DNA from: Bacteroidales bacterium
Lineage (GTDB): Bacteria > Bacteroidota > Bacteroidia > Bacteroidales > UBA932
Length of the DNA: 64,000 nucleotides
Assembly (NCBI GenBank): GCA_017557535.1
Contig: JAFYYM010000012.1
Location: forward strand, 62,001-126,000
Direction of reading: 5' to 3'
A model generated the notes under the pieces. It did not search any database, was not told the origin of the DNA, and saw only the letters and a program-made list of their open reading frames with translations. Below are positions 25,662 to 33,831 of the stretch, in pieces; the stretch's first letter is position 1, and every line of letters starts with the position of its first letter. The translations under genes were made by a program, and so were the position numbers.

Positions 25662-26592
25662 GGGTGTCATCGGTGATCTCGAGCGTGATGATCGGATAAT
25701 AAAAAGGTTCGATACGGCCATGGTTCTCATTGTAACCGATGTGGAAATCCTTTCCGATTGTCAAGGGTAATCCGGCATCCGGCGAAGTCCAATTGAGAAC
25801 CGTATAGCTATTCCCGCTCCCGCTTTTCGAAAGAGTGATTGTCCGGTATTGAGACTCGGCCTCATAGTCTGGCAGGAGTTTCTCGAAGGATCCACCGGAA
25901 GGTAGGGTCACGGAAATATCTTCAAAGGCCTGTTTATTAAATGGAATGATATTTACCGAGACACTGGCGGACGTCCGGTTCTTGATGACGAACTTCTCAT
26001 AGTATATATAGCCGACTACAGCTTGGCGAGGCTTGGGCTCCGGTCTCTCAATCGAGAGACTGTCAACTAATATGTAAAAAGGCCTCCCCTTCACAATCCC
26101 GGATACCTCAAGACCGGCGAACGGGTCGTCTTCAACCAAATACAGTTTCCCCTTGACCGAGACATCCGTGAATGAGAGTTTTTCCTCAAGAAGATCCAAG
26201 GCGATCTCTCCCTGTCTTTCAGAGACATCAAAACGGATCGTGTCATCTGTCTTATCGTATTCAAGGTTGTTCAAGTCAAGATCGAAGGTACATGAGGAAT
26301 CTTCCGCACCCGTCTTGAAATCATAATGTAAGTCGACATCCAATAAACCATGCGAGTCCCCTTGATTGATTGTGATGCTCGCCTCGACAGGCCGGATCTC
26401 CAAAGGATGATTAGATGTGACTCCGGAATAACTTCTGGCGATAAACGCCGTGTTCAATTCCTTCGGACTCTTTGTCGGCGGGTTTGAAGTGATATCTTCC
26501 ACATCAGGGTCTTTTTCCAACAAACCTTGTCGCGCGGAACAAGAACACGCCAGAAAAGCCATGACCGGGATTATAAAAAAACTCTTTCTCAT
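25639..26592 (-). CDS. Hypothetical lipoprotein
   Basis: A 317-aa lipoprotein with signal peptide MRKSFFIIPVMAFLACSCSA (Cys near residue 18). The mature protein is predicted almost all beta: repeated short strands such as SITINQGDSHGLLDVDLHYDF, KGRPFYILVDSLSIERPEP and SASVSVNIIPFNKQ. It may form two or three beta-sandwich domains, as in surface-exposed adhesion or sugar-binding lipoproteins, but I recognise no family. Its 3' end overlaps the convergent rsmA by 23 bp. It is divergent from the sigma-factor gene at 26659, so it might be regulated with that pair; no clear promoter box was found. Confidence 0.72.
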   Translation of the reverse strand: MRKSFFIIPVMAFLACSCSARQGLLEKDPDVEDITSNPPTKSPKELNTAFIARSYSGVTSNHPLEIRPVEASITINQGDSHGLLDVDLHYDFKTGAEDSSCTFDLDLNNLEYDKTDDTIRFDVSERQGEIALDLLEEKLSFTDVSVKGKLYLVEDDPFAGLEVSGIVKGRPFYILVDSLSIERPEPKPRQAVVGYIYYEKFVIKNRTSASVSVNIIPFNKQAFEDISVTLPSGGSFEKLLPDYEAESQYRTITLSKSGSGNSYTVLNWTSPDAGLPLTIGKDFHIGYNENHGRIEPFYYPIITLEITDDTLSRLAGI

Positions 26593-26658
26593 AACACTAT
26601 CCGTTGAACTATTATTACTTCGCTCCTTTGAGCGGTCGCTACAATTAAAACGACATCC

Positions 26659-27318
26659 ATGCTCAAATCCGTCAAAAAAAATAATAAACGACGGATTTTG
26701 ACATATTTGTCGTTATATTATCGAGCATTGAAATTGAAGAAGAAGGGAATCATATCAGAATCGGAGAAAAGGATTATCGGGATATTCCGGAAAAACAAGA
26801 CGGAGGGTCTACGCTTAATCTACACCGAATATGCGGACAGGCTGTTCTCAGTTTGTTATAGATATGTCATGGACAAGCAGGAAGCCTATGACATTACGCA
26901 TGAGACAATGCTGAAGGTATATGACCGCCTCCCCTCCTTCAAATACAACGGGGAAGGTTCTTTATTCAGGTATATCGCCAGAGTGGCCATCAATATGATA
27001 CTTGACAAGAAAAAAATCACGAGGCGCCACCGGGGACAAATCAATGAGGAGGTTTGGAGTGATATCCCCGAGCCGTCTGTTGAGAACGACTTGGAGATCC
27101 CCGAAGAGGCTTTGCTTAAAATGATTGAACGCCTGACACCTGTCAAGCGGAGTGTGTTCAACATGTACTGTATCGATGGGTATTCGCACAAGGAAATAGG
27201 ATCCCTCCTTGGAATCTCCGAAAACGGATCCTCATCGATCCTGTCAAAAGCCAAGAAGGAACTGTCCTCAATGTTGACCGAGTATATTAAAACAATGGAT
27301 TATGAGAGACTGGACTGA
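26659..27318 (+). CDS. ECF-type RNA polymerase sigma factor
   Basis: A 219-aa sigma-70 family factor. Region 2 is visible as LRLIYTEYADRLFSVCYRYV and AYDITHETMLKVYDRLPSFK, and region 4 as MIERLTPVKRSVFNMYCIDG with YSHKEIGSLLGISENGSSSI, the helix-turn-helix that reads the -35 element. The N-terminus is about 40 residues longer than typical; a TTG at 26728 shortly after a CATATTTG motif is an alternative start. The 3' end overlaps the next gene by 17 nt, which is the usual arrangement of a sigma factor with its membrane-bound regulator. The stimulus is not known. Confidence 0.9.
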   Translation: MLKSVKKNNKRRILTYLSLYYRALKLKKKGIISESEKRIIGIFRKNKTEGLRLIYTEYADRLFSVCYRYVMDKQEAYDITHETMLKVYDRLPSFKYNGEGSLFRYIARVAINMILDKKKITRRHRGQINEEVWSDIPEPSVENDLEIPEEALLKMIERLTPVKRSVFNMYCIDGYSHKEIGSLLGISENGSSSILSKAKKELSSMLTEYIKTMDYERLD

Positions 27319-28477
27319 GCTGTTCAAAGATAAGTTGCAAGGAACAAGGCTGACCCTTCCGGAAAATGACTGGGAGGTAATGAGTGGCATGCTCACCCGC
27401 CATATCAGGCGGAGAAGGATCCAGAAGGGCATGTTCATCGTATCCTCGGCCGCGGCGATATTGGTCGCCGCGCTTATTCTCGGACATCGGCAAATACAAG
27501 AAGACATGACTCCCGAGAGAAGAATCGCCGGAGTCGAGGAAGAGTCGCATGCCGATTCGAATGAAAGCGTGATATATGACGCTCCGGAAACAATTCCTGT
27601 TAGATATCCTGTTGGGAAGAGTGTCCTGGCAGAACGGGAACCTGTTGAGCAAGAATCGTTTGACGAGACGCCGATCTATACCATGACCCAGCGGGACACA
27701 TCCGGAAAAGATTCTTCAGTAGTTGATGACAGTCCTGTCAATAACGAGGAAGGAAGATGGACGTGGGTTGATGCGGAAGAAACAACACGGGGAAAAAACA
27801 TATTGTTCGGACTGTCCAGATCTTTGTTATCATCTACCATCCTGCGTTCAGAGCCCACGTCAATCATCCAAAACACAACTATTATCCCGGACAATGCTCA
27901 TCATAGTGACGCGGAAACAGATGAGAACAATCCGGACAATGGCGATAAGGACCATATCCAAGCCATTATTCCGGGGAATCAAAACATGCCGATGGAACTG
28001 AATCATACCCAGTATGAGCATAGTTATCCTTACACTCTGGGTATTTCCGTAGGGTTTCCGCTGTCAGAGAAGTTGTTCCTCACCTCCGGCCTGGACTACT
28101 CATACTGTTTGTCCAGGATCACTTATTCAGACAACTCGAAGGCGGACCAGAAAGCTCACTACTTAGGAATTCCTTTGCATCTGGATTGGATAATCATCAG
28201 AAACGACAAACTGTCCATCTATGCCGGAGCAGGTGCGGAGGCTTACAGATGCCTTTTCGCGCAGGTTGGCGCCTATCAAAGGATCAAGGACAGGAACATC
28301 TATTATTCAGCCATTTGCCTCGCGGGACTGAAATATGAACCTGTACGAGGCGTGGGTTTGTTCTTGGAACCACAATATTCTTATTCGATTCCGGTGAAGG
28401 ATCCGCTCATCCGCTCAGCCATCACCGATTCCCGCGACCTTTTCAATGTCAGGGCCGGAATAAGCTTCCGTTTCTAA
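27302..28477 (+). CDS. Anti-sigma-like membrane protein with C-terminal beta-barrel
   Basis: A 391-aa protein. Residues 1-42 are cytoplasmic-like and charged (RDWTELFKDKLQGTRLTLPENDW, RRRR), resembling anti-sigma N-termini; residues 43-62 form one membrane helix (GMFIVSSAAAILVAALILG). A long acidic, low-complexity periplasmic linker follows (about 65-240), then about 150 residues of alternating strands (TLGISVGFPLSEKLFLTSGL, FLEPQYSYSIPV) ending in FRVRAGISFRF-like FNVRAGISFRF, the terminal aromatic signature of outer-membrane barrels. The overlap with the sigma gene supports a partner role. How one chain spans both membranes is unclear; see findings. Confidence 0.82.
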   Translation: MRDWTELFKDKLQGTRLTLPENDWEVMSGMLTRHIRRRRIQKGMFIVSSAAAILVAALILGHRQIQEDMTPERRIAGVEEESHADSNESVIYDAPETIPVRYPVGKSVLAEREPVEQESFDETPIYTMTQRDTSGKDSSVVDDSPVNNEEGRWTWVDAEETTRGKNILFGLSRSLLSSTILRSEPTSIIQNTTIIPDNAHHSDAETDENNPDNGDKDHIQAIIPGNQNMPMELNHTQYEHSYPYTLGISVGFPLSEKLFLTSGLDYSYCLSRITYSDNSKADQKAHYLGIPLHLDWIIIRNDKLSIYAGAGAEAYRCLFAQVGAYQRIKDRNIYYSAICLAGLKYEPVRGVGLFLEPQYSYSIPVKDPLIRSAITDSRDLFNVRAGISFRF

Positions 28478-28527
28478 AGCCGGCCGTTATTTGTAATTGC
28501 CTAATACTGAATGTATTGCTCCGTGGC

Positions 28528-28593
28528 GCATGGTAGAATCTACCATGCACCTTCAGTTAATTGCTTATTACTTAGCCACTTCCCGAAAACGCC
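28528..28593. repeat. RAYT-associated palindromic repeat, copy A
   Basis: Begins with a 21-bp palindrome (GCATGGTAGA-A-TCTACCATGC, 28528-28548) followed by an arm ending ACTTCCCGAAAACGCC. It matches copy B (29659-29724) at 60 of 66 positions in the same orientation. A degenerate left arm may start near 28485. Confidence 0.9.
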
Positions 28594-28650
28594 CTTTTGT
28601 TAGTTTACCAGAGTCAACGGCCCCGCCTTGGAATTGCCGGGTCAAATCAA

Positions 28651-28658
28651 TATCTTTG
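28651..28658 (+). promoter_or_regulatory. -7 box of the RAYT gene
   Basis: TATCTTTG, a full TAnnTTTG match, 30 nt before the ATG at 28689. Confidence 0.6.
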
Positions 28659-28688
28659 TCTTATAAACAAACTATTGAAAAACTTCAT

Positions 28689-29627
28689 ATGGCCAGGAAA
28701 ATCAAATACGACAGCAGGGGAATCGCGCACATTTATCAACGCGGATTCAATATGTCTGTTATTTTTTACTCAGTCAAAGACATCCTCGTTTTCTACACCC
28801 TCCTTTACGAATTAAAAAAGAAGTACAAGATTACCGTTCTGGGAATCGTGTTTATGTATAACCACTACCATTTGCTAATTAAGGCCAAGTCACAAGAAGT
28901 GATTTCCTGTTTTATGCGTGACCTTGAGACAATTTACTCAAAGGAATTCAACAAAGACGCTGGAACAAAAGGGCCTGTCTTTATGCCTAGGTATGGTCTG
29001 TCTAACAAAAAAATGGACAAAAAGCAAAGAGAGGCAGCAGCCTACCTGTACAATAATCCTGTTGAGAAACAATTATCAATCAATGCGGTAGGTTACAGAT
29101 GGAATTTCCTGGCCTATGCGAAGTCTGACCACCCTTTTTCGGAAAAGCTAGTGGTTAGAAAGGCATCGGACAAGCTGAGAAAATGTCTTCAGGAAGTTAA
29201 GTTCATGTTCAATCATAATGCTTTTCTCAACTATACCATATTAAGAAATTGCTTTAACAGGCTTTCACGGGAAGAGGGCAACCAACTAATTGATTTCATA
29301 ATCAGCACCTACAACGTGGTGGATTACAATGAGACAATCCGCCTTTATGGTTCTTACGAGAAAATGTTGACTGCTTTTGACTCAAACACCGGGAACGAAC
29401 ATGATCTGAAGGAAGAGTACTCAGACATGTCTTATAAAGGATATGTCAGTTCAATTCACGCCTTGTCAAATGATTACGGATTCATAAACCCGAAAAAAGT
29501 CCTTCAATTGAGTGAAAAAGAAAGGCGTCTCCTGTCTAGAAGATTAGCCAACCAACTTCAGGTCTCGTTATTCATTGCGGAGACACTCCTGCATATCTAC
29601 CTACCTCAACCGAAGCGTTTTTCCTAA
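28689..29627 (+). mobile_element. RAYT (REP-associated Y1 transposase) gene
   Basis: A 312-aa HUH-family protein; the ATG at 28689 is chosen because the frame upstream runs through the repeat. HIYQRGFNMSVIFYSVKDIL is the Y1_Tnp opening signature, NHYHLLIKA contains the HxH metal motif, and AAAYLYNNPVEK is the usual helix holding the region of the catalytic tyrosine. After about residue 150 there is a longer C-terminal region (including IAETLLHIYLP) seen in many Bacteroidetes relatives. RAYTs act on palindromic REP-like repeats, and here near-identical palindromes flank the gene at 28528 and 29659, with a third at 30998. The stop codon lies in the left arm of copy B. The DNA is AT-rich against its surroundings. 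Confidence 0.9.
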
Positions 29628-29724
29628 CTAAATGATAATGAATATATTATCTTATAATGCATGGTAGATTCTACCATGCACCTTCGGCTAATTACTTATT
29701 ACTTAACCACTTCCCAAAAACGCC
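29615..29724. repeat. RAYT-associated palindromic repeat, copy B
   Basis: Left arm starts GCGTTTTTC inside the end of the RAYT gene, central palindrome GCATGGTAGA-T-TCTACCATGC at 29659-29679, right arm ends AAAAACGCC. Same orientation as copy A. Confidence 0.88.
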
Positions 29725-29754
29725 TCTTCTGTTGTCTTGAAATAAAACAATGCC

Positions 29755-30891
29755 TTAGAGCATTTCCAAGAGGCGGGCGATAAGGAAACCGAGATAGTTT
29801 CCGACGGCATAGCCTACGACACCTACTGAGAGGCCGCCAGCCAGCACTGACTTGTTTTTCATAGCCGCTGCCATCATCGGAACGAAAGGTGGCGAGCAGA
29901 TGTACGCCACAGAGCTGACCGTCATTGTGTCCGCATCGACCTTCAGCGGTTTCGCCGCAAGCACTTCCAGGAAGAGAGAGAAGAATATCACGAATGTCAG
30001 GTAACCCAGCATATGCAAGCTGCCACTTATGCTGAGCGACCGCAGGTCAGCCATCGAAGCCACCACAACTGAGAACACATAGATGCAGTACATCCCGATG
30101 TCGTAGCCATGCTTACGCTTCTTGAGCGGCTTCCAGAAAGAGGCCGCAATTCCGAGAGTGGTCAGGCTCAGGATCAAGACAGTCATGAAAGCGCTGGAAC
30201 CGGCAAGAAGACCCAGCCCGGCGGAAACGCCGATAATCAAGGCATCTACGGCCAGGAGGACGCCAGCGTCCCGAAGACCCTGCTTTGTGAATAACCCCTT
30301 GAATGGCTGATCTTTATCCGTTCCTTCGACCTCTTGATCTTCATCACTTGTCTCCACGGGCAGCCAGCGGCGGAACAGTCGGATTCCCACGGATAGCAGG
30401 AAAGTCAGATACAGGAAACTGATGGCCATGTCAAACGAATTCAAGAGGATGAACGTCTCCTCGGGAACATCCAGCATCACCTTTAGGGAGGCCAGATTGA
30501 TGGTTCCTCCGGTGTAGACCCCGGTCAGCATTCCGCCTATCTTCGCTCCGTCCTGCATGTTCCTCCCGAACAAGAAATAACCAGCGAGGACCGAGAGCGT
30601 CACGGCGGCCAGGCCTAACAGGAGAGCGAACAACTGGCTTCTAGTTTTGCTTCTTTGGAAGGTGCATGAGAACAGCATAAGCGGAATGGCCAGCGGGACC
30701 GTGGCGCTGGACAGAACCTCTTGAATACCAGCCATTCCGGAAGGATGGAACAGATTCCCGAATATGATTCCAACGATGTAGAGGATCAGCACCGGTCCGA
30801 TCTTGTCCAACAATGGGAAACGTCTGCACAGCCATAGCACACATGCCGGGCTGATAAGGAAAAAGATGATGACCAGGATGTTGCCGATCAT
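29755..30891 (-). CDS. DUF819-family integral membrane protein
   Basis: A 378-aa protein with about ten to eleven hydrophobic segments, beginning IGNILVIIFFLISPACVLWL and containing GGMLTGVYTGGTINLASLKV and VAYICSPPFVPMMAAAMKN, patterns typical of DUF819 (YjcL-like) permeases. The substrate of the family is not established; a role in organic-anion or amino-acid transport has been supposed from fold resemblance to glutamate-type carriers. A charged cytoplasmic loop near residues 175-200 (ETSDEDQEVEGTDKDQ) divides two similar halves. It has its own TATATTTG box and lies between RAYT repeat copies B and C, so it could be co-transferred, though it looks like native sequence. Confidence 0.82.
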   Translation of the reverse strand: MIGNILVIIFFLISPACVLWLCRRFPLLDKIGPVLILYIVGIIFGNLFHPSGMAGIQEVLSSATVPLAIPLMLFSCTFQRSKTRSQLFALLLGLAAVTLSVLAGYFLFGRNMQDGAKIGGMLTGVYTGGTINLASLKVMLDVPEETFILLNSFDMAISFLYLTFLLSVGIRLFRRWLPVETSDEDQEVEGTDKDQPFKGLFTKQGLRDAGVLLAVDALIIGVSAGLGLLAGSSAFMTVLILSLTTLGIAASFWKPLKKRKHGYDIGMYCIYVFSVVVASMADLRSLSISGSLHMLGYLTFVIFFSLFLEVLAAKPLKVDADTMTVSSVAYICSPPFVPMMAAAMKNKSVLAGGLSVGVVGYAVGNYLGFLIARLLEML

Positions 30892-30943
30892 TGTTGGTTA
30901 ATATTAAGTGAGATGCCTATTCCGTAAAACACATGCGGTTTGT

Positions 30944-30951
30944 CAAATATA
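30944..30951 (-). promoter_or_regulatory. -7 box of the DUF819 gene
   Basis: Leftward TATATTTG, a full TAnnTTTG match, about 52 nt before the start at 30891. Confidence 0.6.
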
Positions 30952-30997
30952 TCAATTTTTCAGTTTTTCATAAACTTCTTCCGGTACGATTCAAGAA

Positions 30998-31109
30998 GGC
31001 GTTTTTCGGAAGTGATTAAGTGATAGGTAGTTAATTAAAGGTGCATGGTGAAATCTACCACGCACCTTAAGCCAATTGATTAAATATTAATCAGTTACAA
31101 AAAAACGCC
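30998..31109. repeat. RAYT-associated palindromic repeat, copy C (complete)
   Basis: A near-symmetric 112-bp element: GGCGTTTTTCGGAAGTGATT at the left, hairpin GGTGCATGGTGAAATCTACC with its complementary end in the middle, and AAAAAAACGCC at the right. Both arms match those of copies A and B. It fills the gap between the AGE epimerase stop and the DUF819 promoter and may act as a transcription terminator. Confidence 0.85.
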
Positions 31110-31113
31110 TTAC

Positions 31114-32214
31114 CTACCTGAAGATATTCATGACCTGAACGCAGGCGCGGGCGTCGTGCATCGGGAACATGCGGAAAGCGATGGTGCCCACAGAGTCGTT
31201 GAGATGCTCCTTGATGTAGTCCCAAATACGCATGGCATAGTCAGCTCCCTCAGGGACGCTCTGATACTTCCAGGCACACAGGTTGGCGATCAAGGCCTCG
31301 GCCTGAACCCACGGAACCATCTGGTTGTCAATCTCTTCGTCAGCATCTTTGCCATACACCACAAAGCCCTCTCCACTCATTCCGTCCATTCCTGACTTGT
31401 AAAGCTGGAGGCAGGTGTCTTTCACATGGTTGATCACATCCATGTCACAGATGGCGTAGGCGGCGTCAAGGATTGACCAAGAGGCTTCGAGATCCACTCC
31501 GTACATGCAACCGGAAGGGATCAGGTTCCAATCCTTGCCGAAACGAGGCTCGAGATGACCGGTCTGTGGATTGAAGAACTCACTGACCATCACATCGATA
31601 AGATCAGCGATCACTCCACGTAGAGAAGGATCCCTCCAAACCCTGTAGAGATTGGAGTAGCTCTCGAGAAGGTACAGGTGAGAGACCGCGAGACGAGACT
31701 CGTCTTTCACGTTGAAATCCCTGGTAAGGGCCTCCTTGTAACCTCCAAGTGTTAGGTCATGGAACTCTTTCTCGACAATCTTGTAGAGGTTGATGGCCTG
31801 CTTGAGAGACTCCTCGTCTTTCGTGGCCCCGTAGAACTCACTCAACGCGTAAATCGCGAGAGCCTGGTTGCTCAGGATGGCGTCGGTGTCTTTCTTCTCG
31901 CCCCAAGAGTCGACGTAGACAAAAGCTCCGCCGTACTTGTGGTCGATGAAATGCTGGATGAAATAATCTTTGCCGTTCATGGCCGGCATCAGATATTCCT
32001 TTTTCCGGAACAACCTGTAGGCGTTGGAGAAAGCCCAGATTATACGCGCGTTAAGCTGCTCCTCCCTGTCGGCGTCCTTGTCGGCGGCAAGCCCCTCGGC
32101 GATCTTCCCATAGAAGCCGCCTCGGGGATCTTGCATGCCGGACCAGAACTTGAGGATGTCCCACTCAAGGACTTCCCTGACTTCTTTCAAAAGAATGTCT
32201 GTTCTTCCTGTCAT
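31114..32214 (-). CDS. AGE-family sugar epimerase (cellobiose/mannobiose 2-epimerase-like)
   Basis: A 366-aa cytoplasmic-looking (alpha/alpha)6-barrel of the N-acylglucosamine/cellobiose 2-epimerase family. Signatures: WDILKFWSGMQDPRGGFYGK, LNARIIWAFSNAYRLF, VSHLYLLESYSNLYRVW and the final MFPMHDARACVQVMN. Members interconvert glucose- and mannose-type reducing ends of sugars. The usual GHDxE motif reads G-V240-D-L-E here, so a His that is normally involved in proton transfer is missing, and the chain is somewhat short. Activity may differ from that of known epimerases. Third gene of a leftward operon, 18 nt after the DUF1080 gene. Confidence 0.8.
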   Translation of the reverse strand: MTGRTDILLKEVREVLEWDILKFWSGMQDPRGGFYGKIAEGLAADKDADREEQLNARIIWAFSNAYRLFRKKEYLMPAMNGKDYFIQHFIDHKYGGAFVYVDSWGEKKDTDAILSNQALAIYALSEFYGATKDEESLKQAINLYKIVEKEFHDLTLGGYKEALTRDFNVKDESRLAVSHLYLLESYSNLYRVWRDPSLRGVIADLIDVMVSEFFNPQTGHLEPRFGKDWNLIPSGCMYGVDLEASWSILDAAYAICDMDVINHVKDTCLQLYKSGMDGMSGEGFVVYGKDADEEIDNQMVPWVQAEALIANLCAWKYQSVPEGADYAMRIWDYIKEHLNDSVGTIAFRMFPMHDARACVQVMNIFR

Positions 32215-32232
32215 GACGACTGTATTTAGGTT

Positions 32233-33522
32233 TTACAGCGTCTTGATGTGGATGTTGCGCCAACGTACCTTGATGCCGCCACCATCGTGGATCTGGAGGC
32301 AGATCCTGCCCCTGCCCTTACCGATAGCCTCGTCGGTGATGTCGGTCATAGGCTCACCGTTGAGCCAGGACTGGAGATGGTCGCCTTCCAGACGGATGCG
32401 CATGGTGTTCCAGTCGCCATACTTGAGGATGTTCTCCTTCTCGTCAGGAATCTGGTAAAGCCAGCCGCGGCCGTATGACTCGTAAACTCCACCGGTATCG
32501 TGGTTCGGCGGGGCCACCTCGACCTGCCAACCACTGACCTTGACACCTTCAGGAACAATGGAACGGATGAACACACCCGAGTTGCCGTCGGCGAACTGCT
32601 GGAATTCAAGTGAAAGATCGAAATTGTAATAATATCCCTCAGTTCCGAAATAGCCATAAGCCTTGTCGGGACCGCTCTCGCAGACGAGATTACCCTCATC
32701 GTCGACATACCACAGCTCAGTGCCGTAGTTAATCCACCCAGTGAGGTCCTTTCCATTGAAGAGATCCTTCTCAACCGGCTCGGGATCAGGAAGCTCCTTA
32801 ATCTTGACATTCCTGAACCAAGCAGGATAACCATGGTCCTGGAGGCAGATGTGACCGGTCGGAGACATGCCGTACTCGGTGCAGTCCGCCCACTTGCCGG
32901 CAGCCTTACGGGCGAACCAATCCTCGCTCCAGGCGTCGAACTCGACGGTAACCTTCCCGTTCAGGAGATAGGTGACGTGGCCGTTGTCAAAGATGATCTC
33001 GCTCTGGTTCCACTCGCCGGCGGGCTTGAGGTCGCGTTTGTCGAAGTCAGGAACATACATGGCGTAGTCCACGGCGCACCTCTGCCAAGGCTCAAGAACG
33101 TAGCCGTCGTTCATCTCAGTGAAGTTATCATCGTCAATCAGCTGATATTCAGGACCTGTGACATAAGGGACCTTGAGGACGGGATTCTCGACGACATGGT
33201 ACATCACGCCGCTGTTGCCGCCCTTGCTGATCTTCCATTCCCACTTGAGGTCGAAGTTGGTATATTCTTTCTCGGTGACGATATATCCGTTAGCGTCGCT
33301 TCCGCCTCCATCCGCCTGGATGGTGCCATCAACGACAGCCCAGGGGCCAGTGAGTTCCTTCCCGTTATAGTCTCTCCAACCATTAAGAGTCTCACCGTCG
33401 AACAGAAGTTGCCATCCCTCGGCTTTTTCCTTGGAAGTCAACGTGTTCTGCTTAGGGGAGCAGCTTGCCAGAGCAAAAGCGGCAATCAACGTCGCCCCAG
33501 TCCAATAAATAAACTTTCTCAT
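32233..33522 (-). CDS. Lipoprotein with two tandem DUF1080 (3-keto-glycoside hydrolase-like) domains
   Basis: A 429-aa lipoprotein (lipobox ALASCSP). The first DUF1080 domain (about 35-245) begins GWQLLFDGETLNGW and ends GHICLQDHGYPAWFRNVKIK; the second (about 252-429) begins DLFNGKDLTGWINYG and ends RICLQIHDGGGIKVRWRNIH. Both have the family pattern of a concanavalin-like sandwich with FDLKWEWKISKGGNSGVMYH and its counterpart FDLSLEFQQFADGNSGVFIR. DUF1080 proteins cleave 3-keto-glycosides after C3 oxidation by Gfo/Idh/MocA enzymes in a route described in gut Bacteroides. It is followed by the AGE epimerase after 18 nt. Likely periplasmic or surface-bound. Confidence 0.88.
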   Translation of the reverse strand: MRKFIYWTGATLIAAFALASCSPKQNTLTSKEKAEGWQLLFDGETLNGWRDYNGKELTGPWAVVDGTIQADGGGSDANGYIVTEKEYTNFDLKWEWKISKGGNSGVMYHVVENPVLKVPYVTGPEYQLIDDDNFTEMNDGYVLEPWQRCAVDYAMYVPDFDKRDLKPAGEWNQSEIIFDNGHVTYLLNGKVTVEFDAWSEDWFARKAAGKWADCTEYGMSPTGHICLQDHGYPAWFRNVKIKELPDPEPVEKDLFNGKDLTGWINYGTELWYVDDEGNLVCESGPDKAYGYFGTEGYYYNFDLSLEFQQFADGNSGVFIRSIVPEGVKVSGWQVEVAPPNHDTGGVYESYGRGWLYQIPDEKENILKYGDWNTMRIRLEGDHLQSWLNGEPMTDITDEAIGKGRGRICLQIHDGGGIKVRWRNIHIKTL

Positions 33523-33550
33523 ATCTTTTGTTATTAGAATGAAACAATTG

Positions 33551-33745
33551 TCAAATCGCGAGTATCCCCATGATCATGAAGAACAATATGATCAGAAGGA
33601 CCACTGACAACGTGACGCAGCCACAGCCGCATCCGATGCCTTTTTTGGCGCCCTCGGTGAAGCCCCGATCCCCTTCTCCGCTACGGGAGAACAAGAGACC
33701 TATGATGCCTCCTACCAATGCGCAAGTCAAGATGAATTTCAGCAT
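33551..33745 (-). CDS. Small glycine/cysteine-rich membrane protein
   Basis: A 64-aa protein with two hydrophobic helices (LKFILTCALVGGIIGLLF and VTLSVVLLIILFFMIMGILA) joined by a polar loop with a GCGCGC motif. The start ATG 33745 is preferred over 33754 because the latter lies inside the TAAATTTG promoter box. It would be the first gene of the operon with DUF1080 and the AGE epimerase (28 nt to the next start). No family is recognised; the Cys pairs could bind metal or form disulfides. Confidence 0.6.
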   Translation of the reverse strand: MLKFILTCALVGGIIGLLFSRSGEGDRGFTEGAKKGIGCGCGCVTLSVVLLIILFFMIMGILAI

Positions 33746-33751
33746 AATGAA

Positions 33752-33759
33752 CAAATTTA
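33752..33759 (-). promoter_or_regulatory. -7 box of the small protein/DUF1080/AGE operon
   Basis: Leftward TAAATTTG, a full TAnnTTTG match, 6 nt before the ATG at 33745, so the message would be nearly leaderless. Confidence 0.55.
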
Positions 33760-33798
33760 ATACTTTTCCTCACTATTTCAATAGTCCCGCCGAATTGT

Positions 33799-33806
33799 TA
33801 TCTTTG
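33799..33806 (+). promoter_or_regulatory. -7 box of the pepP operon
   Basis: TATCTTTG, a full TAnnTTTG match, 25 nt before the ATG at 33832. It lies back to back with the leftward box at 33752. Confidence 0.7.
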
Positions 33807-33831
33807 TGAAAGGATAAAAAACTCTTAAAAC

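Noticed and set aside
28497..28688. N-terminal extension of the RAYT protein
   Set aside because: The extra codons translate the palindromic repeat and precede the promoter box; the conserved protein starts at 28689.
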